From: Usnea hakonensis
Taxonomy: Eukaryota > Ascomycota > Lecanoromycetes > Lecanorales > Parmeliaceae
DNA length: 64,000 bases
NCBI GenBank assembly: GCA_013423325.1
Contig: BLJB01000056.1
Span: 158,183 to 222,182, forward strand
Direction of reading: 5' to 3'
Below are positions 44,059 through 55,722 of this stretch, piece after piece. The notes beneath the pieces are model-generated. The model did no database searches. It saw nothing but the letters and a program-made list of their open reading frames with translations, and was not told the DNA's origin. Made by a program: the position numbers and the translations under genes. Position 1 is the first letter of the stretch, and the number at the start of each line of letters is the position of its first letter.

Positions 44059-45504
44059 ATGTTCTCATCCTTCTCCTCTTTCTCCAGTCCCTTCAGTGTG
44101 CCCCGCTTCTTAGGAGGCAACCCTGGGACAGCCATCAACTTGAACTCTGTGCAGATTAACGATGTCGAGACACGACACGAGAAGCGAGCACGAACACTGA
44201 AGCACCTACTCAAGCTCAACCATGCAAATCATTCCATTGTGTACCACCATCTCCAGTTTCACAACCACATGCCTCACGTACGAGCATCTGTCTTATCGTC
44301 GGCTTGATGGCTGAGCTCATCCAAAATATTAGATACTCGGATCCGCCTACCTCTTAGGAGGTGACTCAGATCATCTCAATAATATTTACGAGAAAGAACA
44401 CAAAGAGCTAGAGCCCTGGCAGGATTCACCTGGGGAAATATCTACATATGACTGGCGAGATTATTTGGGTGATCGGCAGTAGGAGATGTCTTCCTCAGTT
44501 GCAAGAGCCGGCTGAGTCTTCTAGGTACCAGAGAGCTTACGTCGACTTTTTCGAAGACCAACTTGTTCTCAATGGCTACGATTGGAGAAAAGTGCTAAGC
44601 GAGTTTCTCTTCACCGGCAAAGAGCCGCTGATCAATTGCATGATTGCCGGACGTAAGTTTTTGCCTGATCGCAGGGTCACTACTGATTCCGAAAGCTCAC
44701 AAGTCCATAGTTGGCCATCCTCTCATCCACTTGGGCTACGCATTTGAACTCTCCTCTCGCGACATAGCCATGGAAGCTCTTGGCCTAGCGACTACTTCGT
44801 ACAACTTCCTGCATAATTACCTCGACAATCCCTCCTATACGAAGCCATCTACCTATAGCACCTCCTCTCCGATTGAGATCCTTCAGAAGGTCGCCGAAGA
44901 CAAACGGTTTGACGACCTTTTCGATCACCAAGGCGCCGACAACATCGACATCCTTTTCAAAGAACATGAATCTGCAGTCTTGGAGCATTGGAACGCTTGG
45001 CAATTGCCTTACCCAAAGAAGCAATTCGAAGACAGCCAGTACGCGGCCGTCGCTCTGTTGGTGGCTACCCATGAGGATGGGAGTAGCAAACCTTACGACT
45101 TCTTCCTTGTACACATACTCACGACGAGCCATGCTGTACGGATACTCCTTCCTCTAATACCCGCAAAATTTCACATGGCACTGGTGAGGCAGTGGTGGTT
45201 ACTTACATTGGCCGTATACATCGCTCAAGTCAGACCAAAGATCGACTTGAAAAACATCACAGATTATGACACAAAGACCAAAGATTGGGTGTGGGTGGAC
45301 AAGCGATCTGTGGAGGGGGAACGGTCGCTAGATGCGCATTTTGTGAAAGGGCTGAGAGCTATGAAGGAGGCAGCGCAAACATGGGGAGACAGCGAGCAAT
45401 TCTACTTAAAGGCAGCCTGTAAGCTTGGGGGACAATTCGATGGTTGGGGTGGATTCGGGCCGTTAGAGGCTGGCCAACGTAGGGGCAGTGCCACCGGCCA
45501 CTGA
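44059..45504 (+). CDS. Questin-oxidase-like protein (DUF4243 family), 428 aa
   Basis: Family members include Baeyer-Villiger-type enzymes of anthraquinone and aflatoxin pathways (GedK, AflY), but many are uncharacterised. Exons are 44059-44277, 44333-44478, 44525-44652 and 44711-45504. The spliced protein shows SIVYHHLQFHNHMPH, AYLLGGDSDHLNNIYE, YVDFFEDQLVLNGYDWRKVL, GHPLIHLGYAFELSS (exactly at the third intron junction), YDFFLVHILTTSHAVRILLP and the late VRQWWLLTLAVYIAQ, which are the family landmarks I know, including the conserved His residues. All introns are 46-58 bp with clear acceptors. No polyketide synthase or other biosynthetic gene lies nearby, so a secondary-metabolite role is not supported by context. 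Confidence 0.88.
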
Positions 45505-45824
45505 TGAGTTGAATTAAGTGATTTCCTAAAGTATGTGAAAGAAAGGCTGTGCAGTGATGGTCTATTGATAACCACCGTCGAGGCTTCTGGGCTAATGACA
45601 TAGGGAAAAGCCTCTCTGTTTGGAGGTCTCACTTGCTCATGACCGGATATGCAGATCATATCCTGTGACGTCCATCAGTACTCGACCCTTCAGAGCAAGC
45701 AGAGACTGGTCAGCAACCTCATGAGCTCTGAATCCCGCGCCCCTCCTATCGTATACGACAAGGTCCAACCTACTATTGGGTTTGATGATATCTCCTTCTC
45801 GACCCACTGACTGTTGCGAGACCC

Positions 45825-46774
45825 TCAGAGACCAATCCGCCCGGCTAGAAACTCTCTGCTGCCCTTGCAAGCCCACGGAATTTCCCAACGCGCCGTCTTT
45901 GCGGAGACCACCAAAGCCTGGTCTCTTGTGAGCTTTCCTGAATCGCGAAAGTCAACTTGTTTAAGGCGAGGACAGGATTGCAAAATGCCTTGTACATCCT
46001 CTTCAGTAAGCCAAGGCGCATTTCGGATCTGGATTTTTTCGAGCTGAAGTAGGCTGGTAAGGTGAGTAACAAGAAAATTGGGTTGGACAGATTCGACATC
46101 GGCGCTACCTTGAGTCCAGGATCTTGCAAGGTCTGAGCCGAAGACCAGACCAGAGATCGCATTGGATGGGTAGCTAAGGGACTCAATTAAATCATCGCTG
46201 GCCAAAGCGGCAAAGTTCAGCTTGATTCGTCTGTTGAATGTTAGCAGCCGTGTCGAGGCGCAAAGCTTTGGAGCGAGACCTGCCTGATATTTTGACACGA
46301 CGCAAGGACATGGACGACAAGTCCTACAGGCATTGAAGCATTTGTTTTGTTGAAGAGCTCATTGGCACCGGGATGTGCCCTGGTGCATGCATTCTTCTGA
46401 GGCTCCGTAAACAGGGCCGCATACAGAGGTATCTCTCTATATTTCCATTCACGCCAACTTGCGAACCCATGGGCACGATTCTCTGCCTCTTTGCGGTCTG
46501 AAACTCTGAATACGCGCACCATGTCCGCGTACCGCCTTGAATGTGATACAGTAGTCACGAATTGAGCCAAACGAAACGTCGTACGGAACTTCGGACTGTA
46601 ATAGAGAAGTACAGCCGCTTCTTCGGATACAGCGGGACTCACATGCAATAGGCAGTAGAGAGTTTCTTGGGGCAAAAAAGAGAATATTTGGTCTTTCACT
46701 TCGGAAGCTATGGTTTCGAGCATTGGTCTACCCTTTGGTCTCATGGCCTCCTCGGCAACCGGTGAGACAGACAT
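45825..46774 (-). CDS. F-box-like protein, C-terminus uncertain
   Basis: A likely substrate-recognition subunit of an SCF ubiquitin ligase. The N-terminus contains an F-box-like segment, LETIASEVKDQIFSFLPQET, followed by LYCLLHVSPAVSEEA. An intron at about 46279-46221 joins LASCQNIRQ to LNFAALAS, a leucine-rich-repeat-like pattern, and the rest includes LTSLLQLEKIQIRNAPWL and CPRLKQVDFRDSG, also repeat-like. With a stop at 45827-45825 the protein has about 296 aa. Another minus-strand frame down to 45637 (RLDLVVYDRRGAGFRAHEV) also looks coding, so a further intron may extend the protein; I could not find a clean junction. Confidence 0.65.
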
Positions 46775-47313
46775 AATAAGGCAAGACCGAAGATCCAGTG
46801 TGTCCTCTGAGAGTTTTGACTCACCACTCAGACGATCAGCGAGATCGTGAGAAGACGAGGATGCAAAAAAATTTATGGACAGCCTCAGTAGATGGGGAAG
46901 CCAAGACGGTGGATACTGCGAGTGAGGATCAATACTTTACCTCAGGCATCACGGACATCGTCAAAAGGGAAATGCTTGGCAGGGCAGAAGGAGAAATTCC
47001 AGTCACCAAGTAAGCACGTAGCAGGAAATGGAAGATGACTCGTGAAGGAAAAAGGCAATGGATTCGCGTCTGCTTTTAGAGTGAATTTTACCAAGCCAGG
47101 CCCTGGAACGTACCTGAGGTAATGTACTTACCCCGTAGTGCGGGGCTGACACTTTCCCTTTCCCGCCCTGCCTTATGGCATTAAGGTAGATTCCTTTGTT
47201 TCATCGCCTCGTAACCTTCATGAACTATTGACATCTTGGCCTCCACATCCATCTATGCCTGCGCATTTTAGGCAGACAGTAGCTTTGTCTGCCCCTGCCC
47301 CAGGCCTGTCGTC
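46775..47313. promoter_or_regulatory. Divergent promoter region, F-box-like/TFIIF beta
   Basis: 540 bp between divergent start codons, with GGTA/TACC motifs at about 47105-47195 on the TFIIF side. No open frame here is supported. Confidence 0.45.
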
Positions 47314-48574
47314 ATGACGACTACGTATGGCTCCTCCGACGTACCCAGTGTCAAGGTTGAAAATCCCATAAATGACCCTACGCCGCACATTAAACCTGAT
47401 CCCGACTCTACAGGCGCTTCACCTGCTGCTCACACGGATGATGATTTGTATGAAGATGCAGGAGACCTTGAGTTCGGGGGTGCAGATAAAGGTCTCTACC
47501 TTACCAGGGTCCCCAAGTTCCTTTGGGAGAGTTGGTCGCAACTTGACGACAATCAAGAAGTTACAATAGGCACGGTCAGAGTCGAAGGCGGACCAGAAAA
47601 TCTAAAGCGGGTAGGCGATAGCCTGTCCACTCTGGAGTTCGCGTAATGTGGGATCTAATACTGATGATTCTAGATGAGCATTTTGTTGTCCCCGGATGTG
47701 ACACAAAATCGAAATCTGCCAAGAGAGTACAACATGCACATCATTGAGCAAGATCCTATGAATACTTTCGTCTTCAGCGAGAAGGATCTCCCGGGCTACA
47801 GAGCGTACTCCGCTGACAGAGCTCCACCACGGTTCAAGGATCGGAAGAGGATTGAGAAGACTAGAAAGCCGGATCATAATTTCCGCAGAGCCATCCCGAG
47901 TGAGTGTGTGCATAACAGTGTGAGTGTCTGTGAGGCTGAGAAAAAATCACTGCAGAACAGACAGCGCTCGTGGGGCAAGTTCGCACCGAGATTAATTGTC
48001 TGCCCGTGGAGAATAAAGATTACCTGGATTACATGAGAAGGCGGGCCAAAGAAGAGTCGGAGTCCAAGCCAAAGATTCATGTCTTGAATGCCAGCGTTGG
48101 TGGAAATACACTCCAACCCGGAATATTGGGAGCAACTGTGGACACTCGCGCATTCATTGTGAGGGACCCGACCCATTCTACTTACAAAGCATGAACTGAT
48201 TTGATCGCCAGACAAAAGCTGGTCCGAACCGCCTGAAGAAGCAGGCCAACAAAGCTGTCAGACTTCCGGCGGACGTGCTCCTGGACCAAATCATGAAGTG
48301 CTTCGAGAGATTCGATTATTGGGCGCTGAGGTCATTGAAGGCTGAGCTGAACCAGCCCGAGACCTATCTCAAAGAGATCCTCGAAAGGGTGGCGACACTT
48401 ACAAGAAGTGGTATGTACGTCGGCACTTATCAGCTTCAGCAATCTTATAAGGACACGGTCAATTATAACTTTAGCAACGTCAAGTCAGAGCCGGCGCCCG
48501 AGGTCGCGTCTGACTTCGGAGGAAGTGATGACGAAGATGAGGACGCCAAGGTGGTGGATCTGCTTCGTAAATAA
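47314..48574 (+). CDS. TFG2: Transcription initiation factor IIF, beta subunit
   Basis: The smaller TFIIF subunit (RAP30/Tfg2), which binds RNA polymerase II and helps promoter loading. Exons are 47314-47610, 47674-47899, 47956-48158 and 48212-48574, giving 362 aa. The dimerisation domain has LYLTRVPKFLWESWS, VTIGTVRVEGGPENLKR, MSILLSPDVTQNRNLPREYN and FVFSEKDLPGYRAYS. The C-terminal winged helix follows RLPADVLLDQIMKCFERFDY, WALRSLKAELNQPETYLKEIL. Between them a linker carries RTEINCLPVENKDYLDYMRRR. The tail is acidic. All introns are 53-63 bp with standard GT-AG ends, and each junction falls inside a conserved segment. This is a core housekeeping gene and a strong anchor for synteny. Confidence 0.96.
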
Positions 48575-48981
48575 GAGGAACTCCCATCCGTCCGTCTACT
48601 TTGGCATGCATACTGGATCCTAGCACAGCGACGGCGTCTTTGGCATGGAGCGGCTAGTAAAATCTGCAATTTAAATGTTCAATCATATGAGCCTCTTGGA
48701 AATCCTTGGTGTAGACTATTCGCCGTTCTGTTGATGCCAAAGTACCTATACGTAAGAGAGAAGCCATAGAGACGACCTTCATGCTTCACGTAGTGCCTTA
48801 TTGAAAGGCTTTACACTGAATCTAGTTAGCGTGAAAGACGTGCGCTAAAATCATCCTTGTAATTTTTACATCACTTCCTTTTCCTTCTATTACATTGTAG
48901 CCGCCGTCCCACCCATTTCTCCTGGACACCTTCTTTTGTCGTTGAATTAGACGAAGAAACACAGCTCCCAACCAGAACAAC
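48575..48981. other. Intergenic region between two plus-strand genes
   Basis: About 400 bp. The last 100 bp are pyrimidine-rich before the ATG at 48982. No gene is supported. Confidence 0.5.
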
Positions 48982-50674
48982 ATGATGTCGAAGGAAGATC
49001 AAGAACTCTTAGAAAAGATAAGCAAGATATCCGGTACAGACACGTGCTAAAACATCCACTTCTTTTGCTAAAAGTTACCGAGGCCACATCAACCTTTACA
49101 AGACTCAGACGACTCCTGCGCAGCATGATCCGAACAGCGTGTCTGTATCACCGCACTCCTGGAATAGATATACACAAGCTCCATCAAATAATTCGAACGC
49201 CACAACCTGGAGGTCTTCACGCGTGGCACCATACATTCGGGGCCGTGGCCGAGCGGGCAAAGTCATCGCCAACCCTCACCGGAATCGGACCCTTGTTCTG
49301 AACAACAGATCCGGATCCTTGCTTCCTACAGCCAACGATCTCGGTCCATATTCTACTCTATCAGATACGAAAGCCATTCAGTCCGAAGAAGAGGAACCCG
49401 TCCCTTCCCAATCAGTAAATCGTTGGGTCACCAAACGTGATCGACATATGCAACTCATAAACTCGTCGGTATACGATAAGGAAACCCAGGTCCGCAAAAA
49501 AGCGATAGAAGAAACTCGACGACAAAAGGCGCTTCAAAGGGACCAACGAGAAAAGCAGAAGATTGAAAGGCACCTCAATGGCCTGAATTCTCGCCCAGGT
49601 CAAGCCTCAGGCGTTGTCCACGAGGTCTCCATCAACGATTTAGGATTTCATGTCGTTGATGGTGGAAGCAAGCTTGTTCGGATCCGCGGTGAGAGCCACG
49701 ATAATGGAACGCATCTATTTTCTCGCTCACGGTATATAGGAGCGAGTGACTCGGCGAGCACGACCCCAAAGCAAGCTAACGTTGGGGGTGTTACATTTCT
49801 ACGAAGCAAGAACGGCAACCTCTACCGCTCGGGTGTTGTCAAAGCTAAAAGGTAAGTCTGTTTACTGTATCAAATGGTTACTTTAGCCGCAGTAATTTTC
49901 TTCCTGAGATAAGCAGCTGACCACTCTAGGGCTATGGGTAAATTCAAGAAGATTGCTGAACCATGCAAACGATTCACTTCAACGGGTACCCTTTTCTTGA
50001 TCCCTCACTAGTTCATCTAAACATCGATGTTGACACCAAGCTGCATCTTGTTGGTTCAACATAATGGGCAATACTGATCATGGTTCTCTTCCCATCTAGG
50101 AAAATGTCCGAAGGGCCCTCTGTGCCCCTATATACATGATCCACTCAAGGTTGCCATGTGTAAGGATTACCTCCAGACAGGAATCTGTCCCGCTGGTGAT
50201 TCCTGCGACCTTTCACATGATCATACACCCGAGCGAGTACCCGCTTGTTTGCATTTTCTACGTGGTAAATGCTTTAATCCCTCTTGCCGCTATGCACATG
50301 TCCGCGTCAATCCATCCGCCTTGGTGTGCAAGGACTTTGCCATCCTCGGCTATTGTAGCAGGGGAGCAAGTTGTGCGGAACGGCATGTTCATGAATGTCC
50401 AGACTACGCTAACACTGGCATCTGCCGCAAGCGGAAATGCCACTTGCCGCACGTTGATCGGGCCGGACAAATCAAAAAGCACGCTGCTAATGTCGCAGAT
50501 CGCACGAATGGCTCCGAGGAAGATAATGACAGTGACATAGTAAGTGATGACGACAACGATGAGATAGACAGCGATGATGTCGATTCGGATGGTCTCGAGG
50601 AGGATATGATGCATCTATCAAATGATACAGTTCCCCGTGCTCTATCCCAGCAGCAAGACTTTGTTCGGTTCTAG
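48982..50674 (+). CDS. Five-finger CCCH zinc-finger protein (ZC3H3-like), 483 aa
   Basis: A probable RNA-binding protein of the ZC3H3 type, whose animal member acts in mRNA polyadenylation and export. Exons are 48982-49033, 49083-49851, 49930-49985 and 50100-50674. The short first exon reads MMSKEDQELLEKISKISG and joins HINLYKTQTTPAQHD. Five CCCH fingers occur in tandem from about residue 286: CKRFTSTGKCPKG...H (completed across the third intron), CKDYLQTGICPAG...H, CLHFLRGKCFNPSC...H, CKDFAILGYCSRGASC...H and CPDYANTGICRKRKCHLPH. An acidic Asp/Glu tail follows. The intron at 49034-49082 was chosen because its product resembles other fungal members; an alternative 31-bp intron is too short. 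Confidence 0.9.
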
Positions 50675-52230
50675 TCTCCAGAACTTTTATAGGCGAGACG
50701 AAAGACGTGCTCGAAGCGGCCAAATGTGTACTCAATTGCCTGTGGGATGGCAGCAACTTGGAGGGTTTCCTCTGCATCAGCGAGGGCGTTTTATGGTTAT
50801 TTCTTACGTGCGGTAGCAGATGAAGCGATGAGAATCGTTGGCATTGCTGAAGCCATCCTGCCTGGATTTTCGGAACTGTCAGCCTTTTCGATTTCGCTTC
50901 TCTTCGCGGAAGAGAAAATTGTGTGGACCGTGTAATAATCTAGATAGCATTACTAGGCAAGACTAATCATCCAATTCAATGTGCCTTCTGAAGATACGTC
51001 ATAGCATCTGCGTGTTCGATCGAACCACTCATGTGCCAGAGCGACGCTTTAGGCGAAGTAAGACACAATCAGCAGCTTTTGTCAACCTGTTGTCGATTCT
51101 GGAAAGGCTCTCCTTGTCTCATAGCCCCAAGACTCGGAAATTTTGATTCACTGCATCTCTTGTTCATCGGCTTCCTTGATGCGTCGGTAAGTATCAAGAT
51201 TGATGAGGAGTTTTACCGGACTAGAACCTTTGCAAAGGCGAAAATGCGTCGGTAGAATAAACAAAGAAAATCGAGGAAGCAAGCAAACAGGAGCACCGTA
51301 CTGCGCAGCAAACTACACGAGCATAAGTGAGAGATTGATGATAAGCAAGCCCAAGATGAATGCAGGGCAAGTGAATCGGCATCAGCTGGGCCCAGCGCAT
51401 CTTAGAGGTCGATAGATGGGACGAGAAGGAGACTAGTATTCAGTAATTGTGATGATGGAGTATGATGGAGCTGCAAGTTGATTGGTCTGTGAAGCAAGAG
51501 AGAAAGTAGACGGGATTCTGGGATGGTGTATTTGTCAGAAGTAAAGTGCTTGCATAGAAGCAGGATGATTGCGTCCGCAGCGGCCCGTAAGGGCAGAAGG
51601 CATAAGGAAACCAGCATGAACACACGGGATACGGGATCTTTGCAGCTACCTTGGACTTGTAGCGTCTCTGAGAAACGAAAGCCCGATTTCCGACTACTGA
51701 TCTCCTGGCTCTTCTCAGAGTACAATTGTCTCCATAGGCGGTTGCGGCTTAAGAGTGCTCCCCTTTTGCATTTTCGGCAGTGCAAGGCATCGTCACTGTT
51801 TCGGTCAGTGGAAAAAAGAAAAAAGGACAAGATGGTTGAACAGGACTTTGGCGGACGAGGAGTAAGTCAAGAAGCCGGTAGTCTTTCGTTAGGCATAGAA
51901 GTAGGTGGGTCACAGTACTCGACGGGAGGGAGAAAAGTTATGATCAGTCTATGCTGTGATTCAACAATAACAAAGATCATCACAGGTTGATAGGGTTCTG
52001 GTATTCTTGTATTGTGACCTCGTTTGACGAGAGCTTGGCCAGATAGTTAAGTAGTAGTGTTATATTATCTGACGGAGATAAAGTATGTAGATGGGAAACT
52101 GGACTGTTGCTAGTTTATTAGAGGAGGAGCAGAAAACTGGTCATGCAGGCGGCAGCAGCAAGCAGCAAGCAGCAAACCCAAAAATGCGTTTGTACTAGAT
52201 TGAAATACGCGATGTGATGCGGGGTTTGCG

Positions 52231-52295
52231 AAAAGAAAGAAAAGGGAAAGGCCAGAAAGAAAAGGAAAAGGAAAAGAAAAAGGAAAAGAAAATGA
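52231..52295. repeat. A/G-rich AAAGG-type tract
   Basis: Imperfect tandem GAAAAG and GGAAAA units form an almost pure purine strand. It is noncoding. Confidence 0.8.
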
Positions 52296-53202
52296 ACAAA
52301 GAAACAAGAAAAGGGCTCAGCTGCGACTGTACGAGTACTTGGTCATATTATTTTTAAAGCAAGGTACCTTGAGACAATAGATTACCGTTCTATGATTATT
52401 CGCTACTTTCCAATGCACGCCTGCCCAACCTAGTACCACACAATCTTGGACACTATAATGACATCTCCACCTAATCCCGCCATTGTGAGAGGGTGCTTCA
52501 TTGAATCAAGTACCTTTGAATGGCATCTATCAGGCACATGACATTATTCTGGCTCACGCTTGGACCTGTAATCTAAAACTGTAAGATTACCTAGGCCGTC
52601 GTGCATTCTCTCAAACCGTTCCAGTACTCGTACCTACCTATATTATTCTCTTGCCTTTTCCTGCGGCCTTACCTTACTCCCCACACTACTGTAGCTCTGG
52701 TCTACTTACCTTATGGTACAGCAGTACAGTAGCAAAGAAAGAGAAGGAGATGAATAATCAGTCACATCATTTTCCCCATATCACCCAAATCACCCCATAT
52801 CATCCCATCCCCTCCCATCCTATCCCACACCAGTGATACCGGTGATAGCATCCCGTCCCAGCCCATCTCATAATTCTCATCCCATCGCATGCATTTGCCT
52901 CGCTTCATCTTCCATATACCGGGTACGGATCGCACCACCAATTTCCCTTGGGCTGCTCCCAGGTGGGGAGGATTCTCTACCGCACGAGGACTCCCCACCC
53001 AGCTCCATGACCTTTTAGAGTAGAGCCTTGACGCATTTCACGGACGAGTGCATATGACTTAAGTAGCAGCTTTTTAGTACTAAGGTAGTTATTTACTTAC
53101 TTTAATAAACCAAAACCAGGGCACTGCTAGTATTTGCTTTCCGTTCGTTAAAGTACTTTACTCTCTACTTCTACTTACCTTACCATCTCTACCTACCTAC
53201 TC

Positions 53203-53275
53203 ATGACTGCTACTACTGCTGCTGCTACTACTACTACTATTACTACTACTACTAATGCTAATGCTACTACTACAG
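53203..53275. repeat. ACT/GCT triplet repeat in the bZIP upstream region
   Basis: Interrupted ACT, GCT and ATT triplets about 550 bp upstream of the bZIP ATG. A 74-codon frame opens with it (Thr/Ala-rich, then hydrophobic) but is best explained by the triplet repeat. Confidence 0.8.
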
Positions 53276-53818
53276 TTACTACGTACTACAGTACCAATAC
53301 GTACTTTACTCAACTAAAAACAACCCTTACCTTGCCCTACTTGGTTCTGGTCCTAGCTCTGATCTCCGCACTCCCTTCCTCCATCTTTGTTCTTGTCACT
53401 ATCATCATCATCATCATCATCAATTAATTCAGTCCATCTCTTACTTCCCTTTGCCCTTTTCCCATTAACCCTTTACCACTTTACCTTTTCCCATTTACCT
53501 TTTTACCTTTGCCATTTACTCTTTTACCTTTTTGACCATTTCCTGAACTATCCTTATGATTCCTGCTAGTTTTCATCTTTATTTTTATCACACTGTCACA
53601 CTCTACCCCATCTTATCCTTCTACCTAACTTGCAGCACCTGACTACTGCCCGATCATTGGAGAGTCAACTACTCAACCCTGTGCTCTTGGGTCTGCCTGC
53701 ATCGGCCGTCATTGCGGACATTCTGCCCAATTTCCCACTCTCGCCTCCCCCCCCCCTCCTTCTCCCCCAGCCTCCGCTCACCGCCTGTTCGGGAAATTCT
53801 CAACTTCAAACAAGAGCC

Positions 53819-55722
53819 ATGGCCGGCTTGGCCACCAGCAGTCAACTTTATTCAAATGAGCCTCCGAATCCCCTGCATATGCAGTACTGGCACAAAGCCC
53901 ACTTAGATCAAGAAGACGACTCTGTTCTCGACGACCACATCCTCGACTCCTCTTCTTTCGACACAGCCGCCATGGACAACATTCCACGGAGACAGTCTTT
54001 CGCCAGCAGTGCGTCTCTGCTCTCTCCCAGGCAGCAAACTTGGCCGGACTACGCTTACAACAACGATGCGACTCCTACTGCGTCTTTGAATCATCAAGCA
54101 CCTCTGTTCTCGGAGCACGTCGCCAACAACTTCGCGCCCGGTATTCCTCAATACCCAAATTATGCCGGCCACTTGGCCTCGTGGAATCCGCACGGTAACG
54201 TGGGCTCCGATACCTCAAATGCTGCCACCTTTACCCCCTTCAGTACTGATCTCGACGACGTCAAACCCGAAGAGCCCCTCAACCATGATGTTGCCCAGCA
54301 GCCGCACCGGAACCTCTACGGAGGATTACCTCGTCACTCGGCTCCAGAATACCGCCCGCACGACGCTGCATCAGCGGCTTCTCCTCAATGGTCTACATCA
54401 TCCTCGGATGCAGTGGAAAAGATACCCAGGAGTGGACATGTCCAAAGTCCGACATTCAATCCCAATGCTCCACATTTAAGACGGGACGGTGTCCGCAAGA
54501 AAAACGCTCGTTTCGATATACCGGACGGTCATAATGTTCACACTATCGACCTCTTGATTGCCGCTGCTGATCCGACGAACGAAGAGAAAATCAGGACGCT
54601 CAAGCAGGAGAAGCGTCTACTGAGGAATAGGCAAGCAGCGTATGATGGTCCTTACTGCTAAGCTTCGCATTTTCACACTGACGCCAATCTAGTCTCGACT
54701 CCCGATGCCGCAAGAAGCATCACACGGAGAAGTTGGAGGAAGAGAAGAAACAGTTCATCACAATGATTGACCGTCTGGAAGAGGATATCCAGAGCATGCG
54801 GCTACAGGAACAAAGGTGGCTGCACGAGCGCCAGCAATGGCATCAGTTTACCGAGGGTCTAGCAAGAGAGAAAGAGGAGCTTGTTCGACAACATACTCTT
54901 GAAACAGCTGAGCTGCGCAAGAAGAACATATGCTTAGCGGATGAATTGCAAAGGCTTGAGAGCATGTCGATGTCTGCTCCACCTAGCTCTGCCGGGATTT
55001 CCGCCGGCTTTCCCGAATTCGAGCATCTTACGATGGATACGAGTTCCTTCGACGACTTTGCTTTCATCGAGAACCCTATCCTGAATACCGAGCCTAAGAG
55101 TGAAGCATCTCTCGTAGTGCTACCGAAGAAGGAGGCCCCCACTCCAATGAAGCATGAAGATACGTCAGCGGCTTCGGGACTCTTGTTGATGCTTCTACTC
55201 TGTGGCGCCTGGGTCGCGTCGAAAACACCTTCAGCAACTGCCGTTATTCCGCGCATGCCAGACGATGTCCGAGTGGCATCTTCAGCGATCCTGAAGAACA
55301 TTTACGAAGACGCCGGCCTCGAGCCGTGTCATACTATGCGACCAAGCGCTCATATTCCTGGAATGGCACAAGCAGGACCTTTCTCAAGCCAGCCGAGCTC
55401 TGCACCCCTGGCAGCTTTACACAATGACTTGACGACGCCAACTCAGCAACAGGAGCGAGAACAATTATTCTCTCTGTCGGCGGACCAGTATAATCACCTA
55501 ATGTCTGATGATCTATTCGCCGACGAGGCTGACATGAATGCCCCTTCTGCACGAAGAAACCTTGGGGAACTTTTCGCCGCGACGCGTGTGGAAAAAAAAG
55601 GTCCCGCCGCAGAGGTTTACACCAGGTCACTCATGCGAAGCGAAGTGCCCGCGAAAGTGGTCAGGGACTTTGCAAGAATGGTCGCCGAAGGCAACGGGCG
55701 GAATGGAGAACCGCTGAGCTAG
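53819..55722 (+). CDS. bZIP transcription factor with hydrophobic segment, 616 aa
   Basis: Exons are 53819-54639 and 54693-55722. The basic region KRLLRNRQAALDSRCRKKHH spans the intron and has the bZIP signature N-x7-R (N270, R278); the following coiled coil starts with KLEEEKKQFITMIDRLEED and continues with heptad leucines for about 70 residues. The N-terminal 270 residues are Ser/Pro/His-rich and disordered. About 160 residues after the basic region is a strongly hydrophobic run, GLLLMLLLCGAWVASK (about 437-452), followed by a conserved-looking PRMPDDVRVASSAILKNIYE segment. A single membrane-type segment after a bZIP recalls animal CREB3/ATF6 factors, but I do not claim orthology. The ATG at 53819 is the first in the frame. 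Confidence 0.9.

Larger units (their letters stand above)
50675..53818. other. Large intergenic region and long bZIP leader with simple repeats
   Basis: About 3.1 kb without a supportable gene. A 155-codon plus-strand frame at 51523-51990 and an opposing frame at 51402-51830 overlap, lack domains and probably are chance. Features seen are an A/G-rich tract of AAAGG-like units at 52231-52295, the GGTACC palindrome at 52360-52371, CCCAT-like repeats at 52777-52860, further TACC/GGTA motifs at 52620-53200, ACT/GCT triplet repeats at 53203-53275 and an ATC run at 53402-53421. The last ~200 bp are polypyrimidine and probably the leader of the bZIP gene. Confidence 0.5.

Noticed and set aside
44059..46774. 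Secondary-metabolite cluster around the questin-oxidase-like gene
   Set aside because: No synthase, transporter or pathway regulator is adjacent; neighbours are a UBE3D-like protein and an F-box-like protein.
49052..49082. Alternative 31-bp intron in the CCCH gene
   Set aside because: Too short for splicing; the 49-bp option gives a better protein junction.
51523..51990. 155-codon plus-strand frame
   Set aside because: No domain, irregular composition, overlapped by an equally featureless minus-strand frame, and no splice partner found.
53203..53427. 74-codon Thr/Ala-rich frame with hydrophobic end
   Set aside because: It is produced by triplet repeats (ACT, ATC); not evidence of a secreted peptide.
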